Source of the DNA: Polaromonas sp.
Lineage (GTDB): Bacteria > Pseudomonadota > Gammaproteobacteria > Burkholderiales > Burkholderiaceae_C
Assembly (NCBI GenBank): GCA_013298945.1
Contig: JAAFJR010000007.1
Span: forward strand, 62,001-126,000
Length of the DNA stretch: 64,000 nucleotides
Direction of reading: 5' to 3'
Part shown: positions 35,682-44,018 of the stretch, piece by piece
Layout: each line of letters starts with the position of its first letter
Numbering within the stretch: the stretch's first letter is position 1
Made by a program: the position numbers and the translations under genes
Notes under the pieces: generated by a model
What the model was told of the DNA's origin: nothing
What the model saw: only the letters and a program-made list of their open reading frames with translations
The model's database searches: none

Positions 35682-36464
35682 ATGAAATTACAAGACAAAA
35701 TCGCCATCGTCACAGGCGCTGCCAGCGGCATCGGCAAAGAAATCGCTCTGACCTACGCCAAAGAAGGTGCCAAAGTGGCGATTGCGGACATGAACCAAGC
35801 CGCCGCCGAAGCGGCAGCCGCCGAAATGCGCGCGCTAGGCTTGCAGGCCATGGGCGTGGCGATGGACGTGACGGACGAAGAACAAGTGAATGCTGGCGTC
35901 GCTGCCGTGGTGGCCGCTTGGGGCACTGTGGATATTTTGGTCAGCAACGCGGGCATCCAAATCGTCCATCCTGTTGAGGAATTCAGCTTGGCCGAGTGGC
36001 GCAAAATGCTGGCTATTCACCTAGACGGCGCGTTTTTAACCACCAAAGCTTGCCTGCCGCACATGTATGCTGGCAAACGCGGCGGCAGCGTGATTTACAT
36101 GGGCTCGGTGCATTCGCACGTGGCGTCGATGCTGAAAGCGCCCTACGTCACAGCCAAGCACGGGCTGATGGGTTTGTCCAAAGTCGTGGCAAAAGAAGGC
36201 GCTGCCCACGGCGTGCGCTCCAACGTGATCTGCCCTGGCTTTGTCCGCACCCCGCTGGTGGACAAGCAAATCCCTGAGCAAGCCGCTAAATTTGGCATTA
36301 CTGAGCAGGAAGTCATCAAAAACATCATGCTGAAAGACACCGTGGACGGCGAGTTCACCACCGTGCAAGACGTGGCCGAAGTGGCGCTGATGTTTGCAGC
36401 GTTTCCTAGTAATGCGTTGACGGGGCAGTCGCTGATTGTTAGCCATGGGTGGACGATGCAGTAA
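35682..36464 (+). CDS. 3-hydroxybutyrate dehydrogenase
   Basis: A 260-residue short-chain dehydrogenase. It has the cofactor motif TGAASGIGK (residues 11-19), NAGIQIV, catalytic Ser in GSVHSH and YVTAKHG (YxxxK). The C-terminal [15 protein letters not shown] is characteristic of PHB-pathway 3-hydroxybutyrate dehydrogenases. It oxidises 3-hydroxybutyrate from polyhydroxybutyrate to acetoacetate with NAD. AAAGAGA lies upstream of the ATG. Convergent or divergent partners do not add information. Confidence 0.93.
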   Translation: MKLQDKIAIVTGAASGIGKEIALTYAKEGAKVAIADMNQAAAEAAAAEMRALGLQAMGVAMDVTDEEQVNAGVAAVVAAWGTVDILVSNAGIQIVHPVEEFSLAEWRKMLAIHLDGAFLTTKACLPHMYAGKRGGSVIYMGSVHSHVASMLKAPYVTAKHGLMGLSKVVAKEGAAHGVRSNVICPGFVRTPLVDKQIPEQAAKFGITEQEVIKNIMLKDTVDGEFTTVQDVAEVALMFAAFPSNALTGQSLIVSHGWTMQ

Positions 36465-36580
36465 GGTCTTACTAACAAACCACAAATAAATCGTGATAGC
36501 GAACCCTGATGCCTTTGTCTTGGAACGAAATCAAATCGAGTGCGCTTTCTGCGTCAAATTAACACCCAAAGGATAACAAC

Positions 36581-37618
36581 ATGACGAATATCACGATGTG
36601 GATGGTTCGCGCAGGTGAGGCAGGCTTCATGTTTGAGGCATTTAAGGAAGGCTCTCGGGTGAGTATTGGTTGGCAGGATTTAGGTGATTTGAGTACGCTC
36701 CAATCGCGTGAAGACTTTTATAGAGCAGTCTCAAATGCTTACCCATCGTCCAAAAAAGGCCAAATGATTGCATCTGCTGGCCAGGCGTTTAGGTTTGTAC
36801 GTGAGATCAAGGTTGGCGATTCCGTGGTCACCTATGACCGAAGTGAACGTATTTATCTCGTTGGCAATGTACGAAATGATTATGAGTTCGCGCTTCAGCT
36901 GTCGTCAGAGCAACCCAACATTCGGCGCGTGCAGTGGCATGGGCAGGTCTCACGCGATTCCTTGTCAGTCAGCGCTCGTAATAGTTTAGGTTCCATTTCT
37001 ACCCTATTTGTGATACCGCCCGAAGTGGCTGATGAAATACAGTGCTTACTTGCTGGGCGTCAAACCGAGAGAAAAACAAGTCAAAACACTGACTTGAAAA
37101 ATGACTCAATTAGCCTGACGGACGTTGCCGGAGATATCTTGGTTGATGACTTATACAAGGATATTCAGGCCAAGGGATTGGAGTTCACAAAAGATAAGGT
37201 TAACCAGCTTGATTGGCAGGAAATGCAGGAGTTGGTCGCTGGCCTATTGCGTGCAATGGGTTATAAAACACGTATTTCGCCAAGTGGATCTGATCGAGGC
37301 AAAGACATTGTTGCATCGCCTGACGGTTTGGGCTTCGAAGACCCGCGAATTGTCGTGGAGGTAAAGCACCGTACAGCGGCCATGAGTTCACAGGATATTC
37401 GTAGCTTTTTGGGCGGACGGCATGAGAACGACAAAGGTCTGTACGTTAGCACGGGTGGCTTTACCAAAGATGCGCGCTACGAAGCTGAGCGCGCCCGCAT
37501 CCCGGTCACGCTGATGGATTTAGATGATTTGGTAAAGGCACTACTTGAACATTACGAAAAAATGGATCTCGATATGCAACGCTTAATTCCATTGCGAAAA
37601 GTGTATTGGCCCGCGTAA
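36581..37618 (+). CDS. Mrr-like restriction endonuclease with N-terminal sensor-like domain
   Basis: A 345-residue protein. The C-terminal half is an Mrr_cat nuclease domain: LDWQEMQELVAGLLRAMGY, catalytic Asp in GSDRGKDIVA, ExK in VVEVKHR, and Gln in SSQDIRSFLGG. Mrr enzymes cut modified (methylated) DNA, type IV restriction. The N-terminal 150 residues (MWMVRAGEAGFMFEAF, IGWQDLGDL, VGDSVVTYDRSERIYLVG) look like the domain often fused to such nucleases for recognising modified bases, similar in rhythm to EVE-type domains (inference). It is followed by two gene remnants and repeats. Confidence 0.85.
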   Translation: MTNITMWMVRAGEAGFMFEAFKEGSRVSIGWQDLGDLSTLQSREDFYRAVSNAYPSSKKGQMIASAGQAFRFVREIKVGDSVVTYDRSERIYLVGNVRNDYEFALQLSSEQPNIRRVQWHGQVSRDSLSVSARNSLGSISTLFVIPPEVADEIQCLLAGRQTERKTSQNTDLKNDSISLTDVAGDILVDDLYKDIQAKGLEFTKDKVNQLDWQEMQELVAGLLRAMGYKTRISPSGSDRGKDIVASPDGLGFEDPRIVVEVKHRTAAMSSQDIRSFLGGRHENDKGLYVSTGGFTKDARYEAERARIPVTLMDLDDLVKALLEHYEKMDLDMQRLIPLRKVYWPA

Positions 37619-37736
37619 TTGGATCTACAAATCCGACGCCGAACGCGTCGCCTTCCACTTCGATCTGCATAAACGGATGACGAGTTTGCTGCCTGCGGAT
37701 GCGGTGAAGCCTAAGCGACGGGCTAAATTAGCTTAA
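37617..37736 (+). pseudogene. Possible remnant of an unidentified gene (C-terminal piece)
   Basis: Overlapping the Mrr gene stop in another frame is an open stretch that reads IYKSDAERVAFHFDLHKR, then MTSLLPADAVKPKRRAKLA and a stop. The amphipathic helix and basic tail look like a protein C-terminus without a start. A dispersed repeat begins at its stop codon. I cannot name the parent gene. Confidence 0.35.
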
Positions 37737-37794
37737 ATTTACTATAATTTTTATAGCTACTTAGGCAATAAACACGCCGGCTATGGCCGATTTA
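37735..37794 (-). repeat. Dispersed hairpin repeat, copy 8
   Basis: Reverse copy with CTATAA/TTATAG arms and GGCAATAAACACGCCGGCTA. It lies between the remnant stop and the stop of the ORF6N fragment, so it touches gene ends on both sides. Confidence 0.9.
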
Positions 37795-37797
37795 ATG

Positions 37798-38169
37798 TTA
37801 TTTTTTGGACTTATCTTCCAATTCCACAAAACCAATTGGCCGTTTGACTGGTTCAGGCGGTATCGTTAATGCTTTTAGCGCATCGAATACCTGCTTGAGC
37901 TGTGCGCGTGTGGTTTGGCTGAAATTATCGTGCCGCACGTCTAAGACGGCTGTTTTTTCTTCCAGTTCAGCAAGGCGATTGGCTAAATCTTGGTGCAAGC
38001 CTGTAGCGTCACGCAGGCGCACAAAAGCGCGTACGACATAAATACCCATTTCAACCGCTTGCGGTGATGCCAATACGTTTGCAATGGCTACTGCTCCATA
38101 TTCAGTAAATGTAAAGGGCAAGGACTTTGAAAATTTGAGTTTAGCGAGGTGGTCACAGTTTGTGACCAC
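37798..38169 (-). pseudogene. ORF6N-domain protein, 5'-truncated
   Basis: About 123 residues that match the C-terminal two thirds of ORF6N/KilA-N phage-type regulators: FTFTEYGAVAIANVLASPQAVEMGIYVVRAF is the family signature region, described here as FTEYGA followed by SPQAVEMGIYVVRAFVRLRD. A coiled region and a tail PEPVKRPIGF follow. The N-terminal ORF6N part is missing: the frame runs into a dispersed repeat at 38175 and stops at about 38205. The first possible start is GTG at 38169. It is therefore probably inactive. Confidence 0.75.
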
Positions 38170-38174
38170 CTCTG

Positions 38175-38234
38175 AATTACTATAATTTTTATAGCTGCTA
38201 ATTCAATAAATACGCTGGCTATATGCATATTTTA
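38175..38234 (-). repeat. Dispersed hairpin repeat, copy 9
   Basis: Reverse copy at the truncated end of the ORF6N fragment; the other end lies 4 bp from the stop of the sugar dehydrogenase gene. With copy 8 it forms a direct repeat around the fragment. Confidence 0.88.
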
Positions 38235-38237
38235 AGG

Positions 38238-39374
38238 TTATTTTGTTGATAATAAACGGATGAGTTGGCCGTTGTTGGCGTCGGTTAAAACATAGATCCA
38301 ACCATCAGGACTTTGCCTCACGTCGCGGATGCGTTGGTTTAAATCGGCTAGCAGTTTTTCCTCGCGCACCACTTTGTTGCCGTCAAGCACGATGCGGTTC
38401 AAGTAGCCAAACTTGAGCGAGCCGACCAGGAGGTTGCCGCGCCAGTCGCTGCCGTAGGTGTCTGTGGTCACAAACGCCATGCCAGACGGTGCAATGGACG
38501 GCGTCCAGTAATGAAGCGGCTGCTCTAAGCCGGGTTTCGAGGTGATGCCATCACCAATCTTGCCGCCGCCATAGTTTTCACCGTAGGAGATAACCGGCCA
38601 GCCGTAGTTTTTGCCGGCTTGCGGTTGGTTGATTTCGTCGCCGCCCTGCGGGCCGTGCTCGTGCGTCCACAGTGTCCCGTTGGGAGCTAGCGCTGCGCCC
38701 TGCGAGTTGCGATGACCGTAGCTCCAGATCTCTGGTTTGGCACCAGCCGTATTGACGAAAGGGTTGTCTTTGGGCACGCTGCCGTCTTTGCCGATGCGCA
38801 CCACTTTGCCGTGATGGTTGTCCAGCATCTGCGCGTCCTGCATGCGGCTGAAACGGTCTCCCAGCGTCAAAAACAGTGTGCCATCGGGTTGGCCGTTTTT
38901 TAGCGCTTCGACAATGCGGCAGCCAAAATGGGCGCTGCTGCTGAATTTGGGGAGTTGCCTAAAAATAATCTGCACTGACTCCAGATGACGCACATCGACG
39001 CTGAGTTTGGCACGTGCCAGCGCCGTGCTATTACCAGATTGGCCGGAAGGCGCAGGTTCTGAAAAGCAGAAATACAGCGTGCGGTTTTGGCGAAAAGCCG
39101 AATCCACCACCACATCCAGCAAGCCACCCTGCCCGCGCACGTCGATAGCTGGCAAGCCTTGCACCGGCTCGCCCAGCGTGCCATTGGCGGCCACCACCCG
39201 CAGGCGGCCTGGTCTTTCCGTCACCAGCATCCGACCATCGCCCATGAAAGCGACGGCCCACGGGTGCTCTAGGCCTTTGGCGACGACTTCAAAACGCGGT
39301 GTTTGTGCTGCGGCGGTTGTCGCAAAAAACACCAAAAGAAACAACCGTGCGCAGCTTGTAGAGAGGATATGCAT
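38238..39374 (-). CDS. PQQ-dependent aldose sugar dehydrogenase-like protein
   Basis: A 378-residue secreted beta-propeller of the glucose/sorbosone dehydrogenase family (soluble aldose sugar dehydrogenase, YliI type). The signal peptide ends near AAAQ (residue 24). HPWAVAFMGDGRMLVTERPGRL, HFGCRIV, LFLTLGDRFSR, WSYGHRNSQG and WTHEHGPQGGDEIN are typical cofactor and active-site segments. It would oxidise aldoses in the periplasm with PQQ, giving electrons to the respiratory chain. PQQ synthesis genes are not in the window. Confidence 0.92.
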   Translation of the reverse strand: MHILSTSCARLFLLVFFATTAAAQTPRFEVVAKGLEHPWAVAFMGDGRMLVTERPGRLRVVAANGTLGEPVQGLPAIDVRGQGGLLDVVVDSAFRQNRTLYFCFSEPAPSGQSGNSTALARAKLSVDVRHLESVQIIFRQLPKFSSSAHFGCRIVEALKNGQPDGTLFLTLGDRFSRMQDAQMLDNHHGKVVRIGKDGSVPKDNPFVNTAGAKPEIWSYGHRNSQGAALAPNGTLWTHEHGPQGGDEINQPQAGKNYGWPVISYGENYGGGKIGDGITSKPGLEQPLHYWTPSIAPSGMAFVTTDTYGSDWRGNLLVGSLKFGYLNRIVLDGNKVVREEKLLADLNQRIRDVRQSPDGWIYVLTDANNGQLIRLLSTK

Positions 39375-39493
39375 GGCAACCTTTCGCGTTCAGTGGGGTA
39401 ATTTCAGTAGGGCAGCAACAGCCCCGCCACTACGCGGTCAATATTTGGCATAGTGGCCATCTGCGCGAACGGGTGCGTTGTTAAGCCAAAATT

Positions 39494-41341
39494 CTACGCG
39501 CTTCCATCTCTCTCGGTTGCAGAACGATGCGTTGTACCACCAGCGGTGGGGTCGAAATGATGGAATTCTTTGGGGCGAAAATCTTCTAAATGGTTTTTGA
39601 GAATTGCGCTCATTTTTTCAGCGATTCTTTTCGCGTAGGCCAGTTGTCCTGTGGAGTTTGGATGCAGCAAACCATACCAATCACCTTGTTTGAGAAAGGA
39701 TTCGCCTGCGCCGACAAACCATGGGTGATCTGAGCAATAGCCGTGAATTTCAAAATCCCGATCAATGTTGTCAACGACGTGCCACTCAAAATGACGCTGA
39801 TTCGTCGTGCTGAGCCTATTTATAAGCTTATTACGCGTATTTTGATTTGTAGCGCTTTCGCGTAGTTTGGCGTTTAACAATATCGCCAATTTTTTGATGA
39901 TTTCCGCTTCTTCGATATCTATGCCGAGCATAGAGTCATTCGCACCCGTTGGCAGCAAATCTGGCACTAGATTAACTGCATCGAAAATACCACAGTTACG
40001 TTTGGTTTGCGGATTATCTGCCGCGCCTGCACCAAAAAATCCATTGGGATAAAGCATTAGTAAAACATAGCGAGGTTGCAGTGGCATCAAGCTGATTCGT
40101 TCATTCAGAGCGAGTATGTGATCTTCAATGTTGTTTTCGATGAAGTTGCTAACTTTTGTAAAGACATGCGACGCTGTAATACCGTTAAACGGGGTGATGA
40201 TGTCGATGAAACCCGGGATCCAGCCAGAGTCATTCCCGCCGATAGAAACGACTAAAAAATCTGCTCGGCGATTTCCCAGCGCAGCTTGCATCTCATCCAT
40301 CTGCCCTTTTTGAGTTAAGTCATCCAAATAACTAAACTCGTCAGTTTCGACAACCGACTGATTGTCACCAATCCAGCCACCTAGCAAACGTCTATTTCTG
40401 CGTTTAAATCTGGGATGAAAATTCGACCCAACTAACCACGGCTGACCATTTCTAGGGTCGATATTGTGCAAATTTGGAGCAAGCAATCCGCGTTGCATGC
40501 CCGCTCCTGAGCGAGCAAAAGAGACATGCGTGCTCACAATTTGCAAATCTGAATAAGCCCCATTTATTTGTTCTGCCGCCAACGTAGGTGCAGATATATA
40601 TGAACGATGCGCTAATGGCTCTTGCCAAACGGCCAATTCCAATTCTGGAGTGTATTCAAAATCATCCCGAATTGCTAACAGAGTCGTCAAAGGCAACATG
40701 TCTGCATAATCTCGTATCGCGCTGGTCGGCGTTAAAGACTCATCAGGATTCCCCTCGCCACTTGCATATGAATCTCCAATCGTGCAAATCAAAATATCTT
40801 TCAACGTCATTGGTTTCGACAATTGCGTTGGTGCAATAGCAGCGTTATTTTTTCTTTTTACAAATGACGTTAATCTGTATTTACCCTCTTGCTTCAGTTG
40901 AACAATGCAGCTCAAGGCATTGATCGTGGAGTCTTGGGTAGAGGTCACACTGACTGATTGTGTTCCGTCTGCATGATTAACAGTTAGACCAATTTTTTCT
41001 ATGCGAAACCAAAAATCATGTGCATTTATCGTAAGTTGTAACGCGTCAATACGATTTTGCTTTTCTTGAATTTCTTGCTCAATGACGGCTTCGACTTCAA
41101 TATCTGGCCTGCTATGGCGACCTGGTCTTTCGTCTTCAGCTGGAGGAAGCGAATTTTTCAAAACCCTCAACTCGTTTTTAAGGCGCCGCAAATTGTCTTC
41201 AATTTCGAAAGATAGCTTTAAATTCCATTGCGATGGCAATATATAGTCCTGCTTATACCTATGCAAAGAAGCATCGTAGGCATTCAAAATCTTGGGGTGA
41301 CGTGATTCAATGGAGAATCTAAATTGGTTGATTTCTGTCAT
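39494..41341 (-). CDS. Large SGNH/GDSL-type hydrolase
   Basis: A 615-residue protein. The first approximately 190 residues contain a coiled-coil stretch (many Glu, Lys, Leu and Asn around residues 45-95) and a beta-rich segment. The hydrolase domain begins with block I TIGDSYASGEGNP, has SFARSGAGMQRG, block III VSIGGNDSG and a C-terminal LLHPNSTGQLAYAKRI with the catalytic His. No signal peptide is seen. An upstream ATG at 41368 exists, but AAGGA 7 bases before the ATG at 41341 decides the start. Divergent from a response regulator gene with a shared dyad between them. Substrate, perhaps a lipid or ester, unknown. Confidence 0.8.
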   Translation of the reverse strand: MTEINQFRFSIESRHPKILNAYDASLHRYKQDYILPSQWNLKLSFEIEDNLRRLKNELRVLKNSLPPAEDERPGRHSRPDIEVEAVIEQEIQEKQNRIDALQLTINAHDFWFRIEKIGLTVNHADGTQSVSVTSTQDSTINALSCIVQLKQEGKYRLTSFVKRKNNAAIAPTQLSKPMTLKDILICTIGDSYASGEGNPDESLTPTSAIRDYADMLPLTTLLAIRDDFEYTPELELAVWQEPLAHRSYISAPTLAAEQINGAYSDLQIVSTHVSFARSGAGMQRGLLAPNLHNIDPRNGQPWLVGSNFHPRFKRRNRRLLGGWIGDNQSVVETDEFSYLDDLTQKGQMDEMQAALGNRRADFLVVSIGGNDSGWIPGFIDIITPFNGITASHVFTKVSNFIENNIEDHILALNERISLMPLQPRYVLLMLYPNGFFGAGAADNPQTKRNCGIFDAVNLVPDLLPTGANDSMLGIDIEEAEIIKKLAILLNAKLRESATNQNTRNKLINRLSTTNQRHFEWHVVDNIDRDFEIHGYCSDHPWFVGAGESFLKQGDWYGLLHPNSTGQLAYAKRIAEKMSAILKNHLEDFRPKEFHHFDPTAGGTTHRSATERDGSA

Positions 41342-41348
41342 ACTGACA

Positions 41349-41353
41349 TCCTT
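41349..41353 (-). promoter_or_regulatory. Ribosome binding site that sets the SGNH hydrolase start
   Basis: AAGGA on the minus strand lies 7 bases before the ATG at 41341; the ATG at 41368 has no such site. Confidence 0.75.
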
Positions 41354-41385
41354 AAAGTAAGTAAACATAGTAAATAATCCGGGCG

Positions 41386-41423
41386 ATCAACAAAAGTGAC
41401 TTTAGTCACTTGCAAAAGTTGAT
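41386..41423. promoter_or_regulatory. Compound dyad operator between the SGNH and regulator genes
   Basis: AAGTGACTTTAGTCACTT (41394-41411) is a perfect palindrome with a 2-base centre. It is framed by ATCAAC (41386-41391) and GTTGAT (41418-41423), a second inverted pair. It sits in the 117-bp divergent promoter region. The core recurs at 43968-43985. Confidence 0.75.
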
Positions 41424-41458
41424 TGCTTTTCGATAATGAATTTTTATTTTTGTTTAAT

Positions 41459-42097
41459 ATGAGCATCGAGTCACGCGCCAGCTACACCATACAGCTTATC
41501 GATGATCATCACATGCTGCGCATGGGTCTTATTGCGCTAGCGCAAATATCAAACCGCATCAGCATTCAATGGCTAGAATCTGCCAATCTAAGCGAAGCAA
41601 TCGATGCATATCATCTACACGCCAATATTGATCTGGTACTGTTAGATTTGAATTTGCCAGATAGCCAAGGTTTGCAAGGGTTAAAGTATTTTTTAAGTAA
41701 ATTTCCGAATGCACGTGTTGCTATTTTTTCTGCTACAGAGGACGAGTTTGTCGTTAGGCAAGCTTTAGCGCTGGGCGCTCTGGACTTCGTACCTAAATCA
41801 GCTTCAGCAGATGCTACCCTGCATTTGATTGAAGCCTTGTTAGTAGGTTTTCAGCCTACTCAAAAAATTACAAATCACGAAGATACTAAAAGACTCACTA
41901 ACTTAGTTTCTCCGTTGACTGATACGCTTAATCCGACGCAGCTTAAAGTTTTAGAATTGGTACTAGCTGGAATGAGCAACCAAGAAATTGCGAATTCCTG
42001 TAAATTAGCTTTAGGCACAGTCAAGAATACAGTTTCTTCTCTCATGCTAGCTATGGATGTTCGATCCCGCTCACATTTAATCAGTATGTTTAGATGA
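41459..42097 (+). CDS. NarL/LuxR-type response regulator
   Basis: A 212-residue two-component regulator. The receiver begins QLIDDHHMLRMGL, has phospho-Asp in LVLLDLNLPDSQG, Ser/Thr in AIFSAT and Lys in FVPKSAS. The LuxR helix-turn-helix follows (LNPTQLKVLELVLAGMSNQEIA, then LGTVKNTVSSLM). An in-frame TTG at 41423 would add 12 hydrophobic residues before the receiver and is unlikely. The stop overlaps the start of the kinase gene (ATGA). It probably binds the palindrome found upstream of itself. Confidence 0.93.
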   Translation: MSIESRASYTIQLIDDHHMLRMGLIALAQISNRISIQWLESANLSEAIDAYHLHANIDLVLLDLNLPDSQGLQGLKYFLSKFPNARVAIFSATEDEFVVRQALALGALDFVPKSASADATLHLIEALLVGFQPTQKITNHEDTKRLTNLVSPLTDTLNPTQLKVLELVLAGMSNQEIANSCKLALGTVKNTVSSLMLAMDVRSRSHLISMFR

Positions 42098-43908
42098 CAA
42101 CGTCCGCTGAATTTGCTACTTCCATCTTCCCTTCTGAAGCTACAACGGAATCAGAATCGCTCGATAAGCGTATTTTGAAAGAGCAGATTGATTCTCTGCT
42201 GTCAACCAGTCGCTCTGTTTTTTTCGCTGGCTATTTATTAGCCGTCGCTTTCACGGCACTTTTCTATTGGAGAACCAAACAACCAAGTATTTTGGTTTGG
42301 CTATTGCTGTTGAACATATGGCAGGTAATTCGACTGATGGCCAGTCTGAAGTATGCAAAAACGCCCAGTCAGCTAAGGAATCCTGAGCAAGCTGCACGCG
42401 GCTATTGTTATGGAAATGCGGTGACCAGTACTTTCTGGGGCTTGATACCCTGGCTTTTTTTTCCGCATGGCGACATCACTTTAACGTCAATCATGGTGTT
42501 AGTGCTGATGGGAATTGTTTCTGGTGGACTGGGGTCAGTATCATCTTATCGGTTAACGGTTTTTTGTTTGGTTCTTCCTGTCCTTACTGGCCTGTCTACC
42601 GCATTACTTTGGCAAGGTGATGTCATTCATGTCTTTTTAGGTTTGTGCGCTTTGGCATACATGGCGCTTAATTTACAACTGGGTTTAGAGCAAAACCGTT
42701 TAATGAATGAGGCGCTTAGGGCGCGATATGAAAACGAAGCATTAGCACACCGTCTGGCGGAGCAAGTAAAAATTGTAGAGCGTGCTAGCTTAGAGAAAAC
42801 TCGTTTTTTCGCATCCGCTAGCCATGATTTGCGCCAACCCTTGCATTCATTAGGTTTATTCGGTTCAACCATTTTAAGAAAGCTTGAAGGGTCTCCTGAC
42901 GAGGAGCTTGGACGTAATTTAATGCATTGTGTGGATGCTCTTGAAACCTCATTTAGCTCAATGCTTGATGTCTCGAAGCTTGACGCAGGTGTGGTTGAAG
43001 TCAAAGAAGCGCCTGTTTCTTTAGGGCATGTTTTTCGATTGCTACAAACCAACTATGGCCAACAAGCAGAGGCTAAAGGCTTAAGCCTACGCTTTAGACC
43101 TGGCAACAAATGGGTACGAGCGGATAGCGCACTGCTAGAACGCTTGTTGGGCAATTTGGTGCATAACGCACTGAAGTTCACACAGAAAGGGGGGGTTGTG
43201 GTTGTGGCGAGAACGCAGCATCAGCAAATTAGTGTTGAAGTCTGGGACACCGGTCCTGGCATGTCATCAGTTGAATTGCCGCGCATTTTTGATGAGTTTT
43301 ATCAATTAGGGAATCTTGAGCGTGATCGGTCTATGGGCTTGGGCATGGGTTTAGCCATCGTTAGGCGTTTATCAAAATTAATGGCTATGCCATTAACCGT
43401 AGTATCAAACTTAGATCACGGAACAACATTCAAACTACGTATGCCAAAAATTGAGCCTCCTAAACACATTGAAATGAATAATGTGCAGATTGCTAACAAA
43501 ACGACACTACTTGCTATAAAAGGTTTGCGTATTTTAGTTGTCGATGATGAAGAAAATGTACGTGTAAGCACAGCCATTGCGCTGCAGGCTTATGGTCTTT
43601 ATGTAGAAGTAGCAGATGGCGCTGAACAGGCTCATGCAATAGCTCATCGGCTCGAAATAGACCAGCAAGGTTTGCACGCCATCATCACAGATTTTCGGCT
43701 TCGGAATAATGAAGATGGCATCACACTGGTCAACGAACTACGAAGGCAGTTAAATCGACATATTCCAGCATTATTGGTCACTGGCGACACTGCGCCAGAA
43801 CGCGTCAAGCGCGCACAAGACAGCGGTATTCGAGCGATCTACAAGCCTGTCAAAATTGACCAATTGGTTGAAGAGCTTCAGCAACAAATCTTCAGTAAAG
43901 GTAACTGA
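42094..43908 (+). CDS. Hybrid sensor histidine kinase with membrane N-terminus
   Basis: A 604-residue kinase. About six hydrophobic segments lie between residues 45 and 195 and could form a membrane sensor. HisKA follows with the His in ASASHDLRQPLHSLGLF (about residue 247). HATPase motifs are NLVHNALKFTQKGG, DTGPGMS and GLGMGLAIVRRL. A C-terminal receiver has VVDDEENVRVS, phospho-Asp in IITDFRLRNNEDG and Lys in IYKPVK. Translationally coupled to the regulator by a 4-bp overlap. The signal is unknown. It is followed by a purine-pyrimidine tract and the acetyltransferase-patatin pair. Confidence 0.93.
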   Translation: MTTSAEFATSIFPSEATTESESLDKRILKEQIDSLLSTSRSVFFAGYLLAVAFTALFYWRTKQPSILVWLLLLNIWQVIRLMASLKYAKTPSQLRNPEQAARGYCYGNAVTSTFWGLIPWLFFPHGDITLTSIMVLVLMGIVSGGLGSVSSYRLTVFCLVLPVLTGLSTALLWQGDVIHVFLGLCALAYMALNLQLGLEQNRLMNEALRARYENEALAHRLAEQVKIVERASLEKTRFFASASHDLRQPLHSLGLFGSTILRKLEGSPDEELGRNLMHCVDALETSFSSMLDVSKLDAGVVEVKEAPVSLGHVFRLLQTNYGQQAEAKGLSLRFRPGNKWVRADSALLERLLGNLVHNALKFTQKGGVVVVARTQHQQISVEVWDTGPGMSSVELPRIFDEFYQLGNLERDRSMGLGMGLAIVRRLSKLMAMPLTVVSNLDHGTTFKLRMPKIEPPKHIEMNNVQIANKTTLLAIKGLRILVVDDEENVRVSTAIALQAYGLYVEVADGAEQAHAIAHRLEIDQQGLHAIITDFRLRNNEDGITLVNELRRQLNRHIPALLVTGDTAPERVKRAQDSGIRAIYKPVKIDQLVEELQQQIFSKGN

Positions 43909-43922
43909 TTCGTTGCGTGTGA

Positions 43923-43946
43923 GTGCGCATGTGCGTGTGCGTGTAC
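43923..43946. repeat. Purine-pyrimidine alternating GT/GC tract
   Basis: 24 bases alternate strictly between purine and pyrimidine (mostly GT and GC steps). The tract lies between the kinase stop and the motif upstream of the acetyltransferase gene. Such tracts can adopt Z-DNA and vary in length; no function is shown. Confidence 0.7.
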
Positions 43947-43967
43947 TTGTGAATATTACCTTTTGTG

Positions 43968-43985
43968 AAATGACTTTAGTAACTA
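43968..43985 (+). promoter_or_regulatory. Second copy of the TGACTTTAGT dyad, upstream of the acetyltransferase
   Basis: AAATGACTTTAGTAACTA matches the palindrome at 41394-41411 in 15 of 18 positions, including the whole 10-base core. It ends 33 bp before the ATG of the acetyltransferase gene. Confidence 0.65.
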
Positions 43986-44018
43986 GGTAGCAATGTCATT
44001 GCTTGGTACGCTGTCACC

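Noticed and set aside
41423-41458. TTG start for the response regulator, adding 12 residues
   Set aside because: The added residues are hydrophobic, precede the normal receiver start and overlap the GTTGAT half of the operator.
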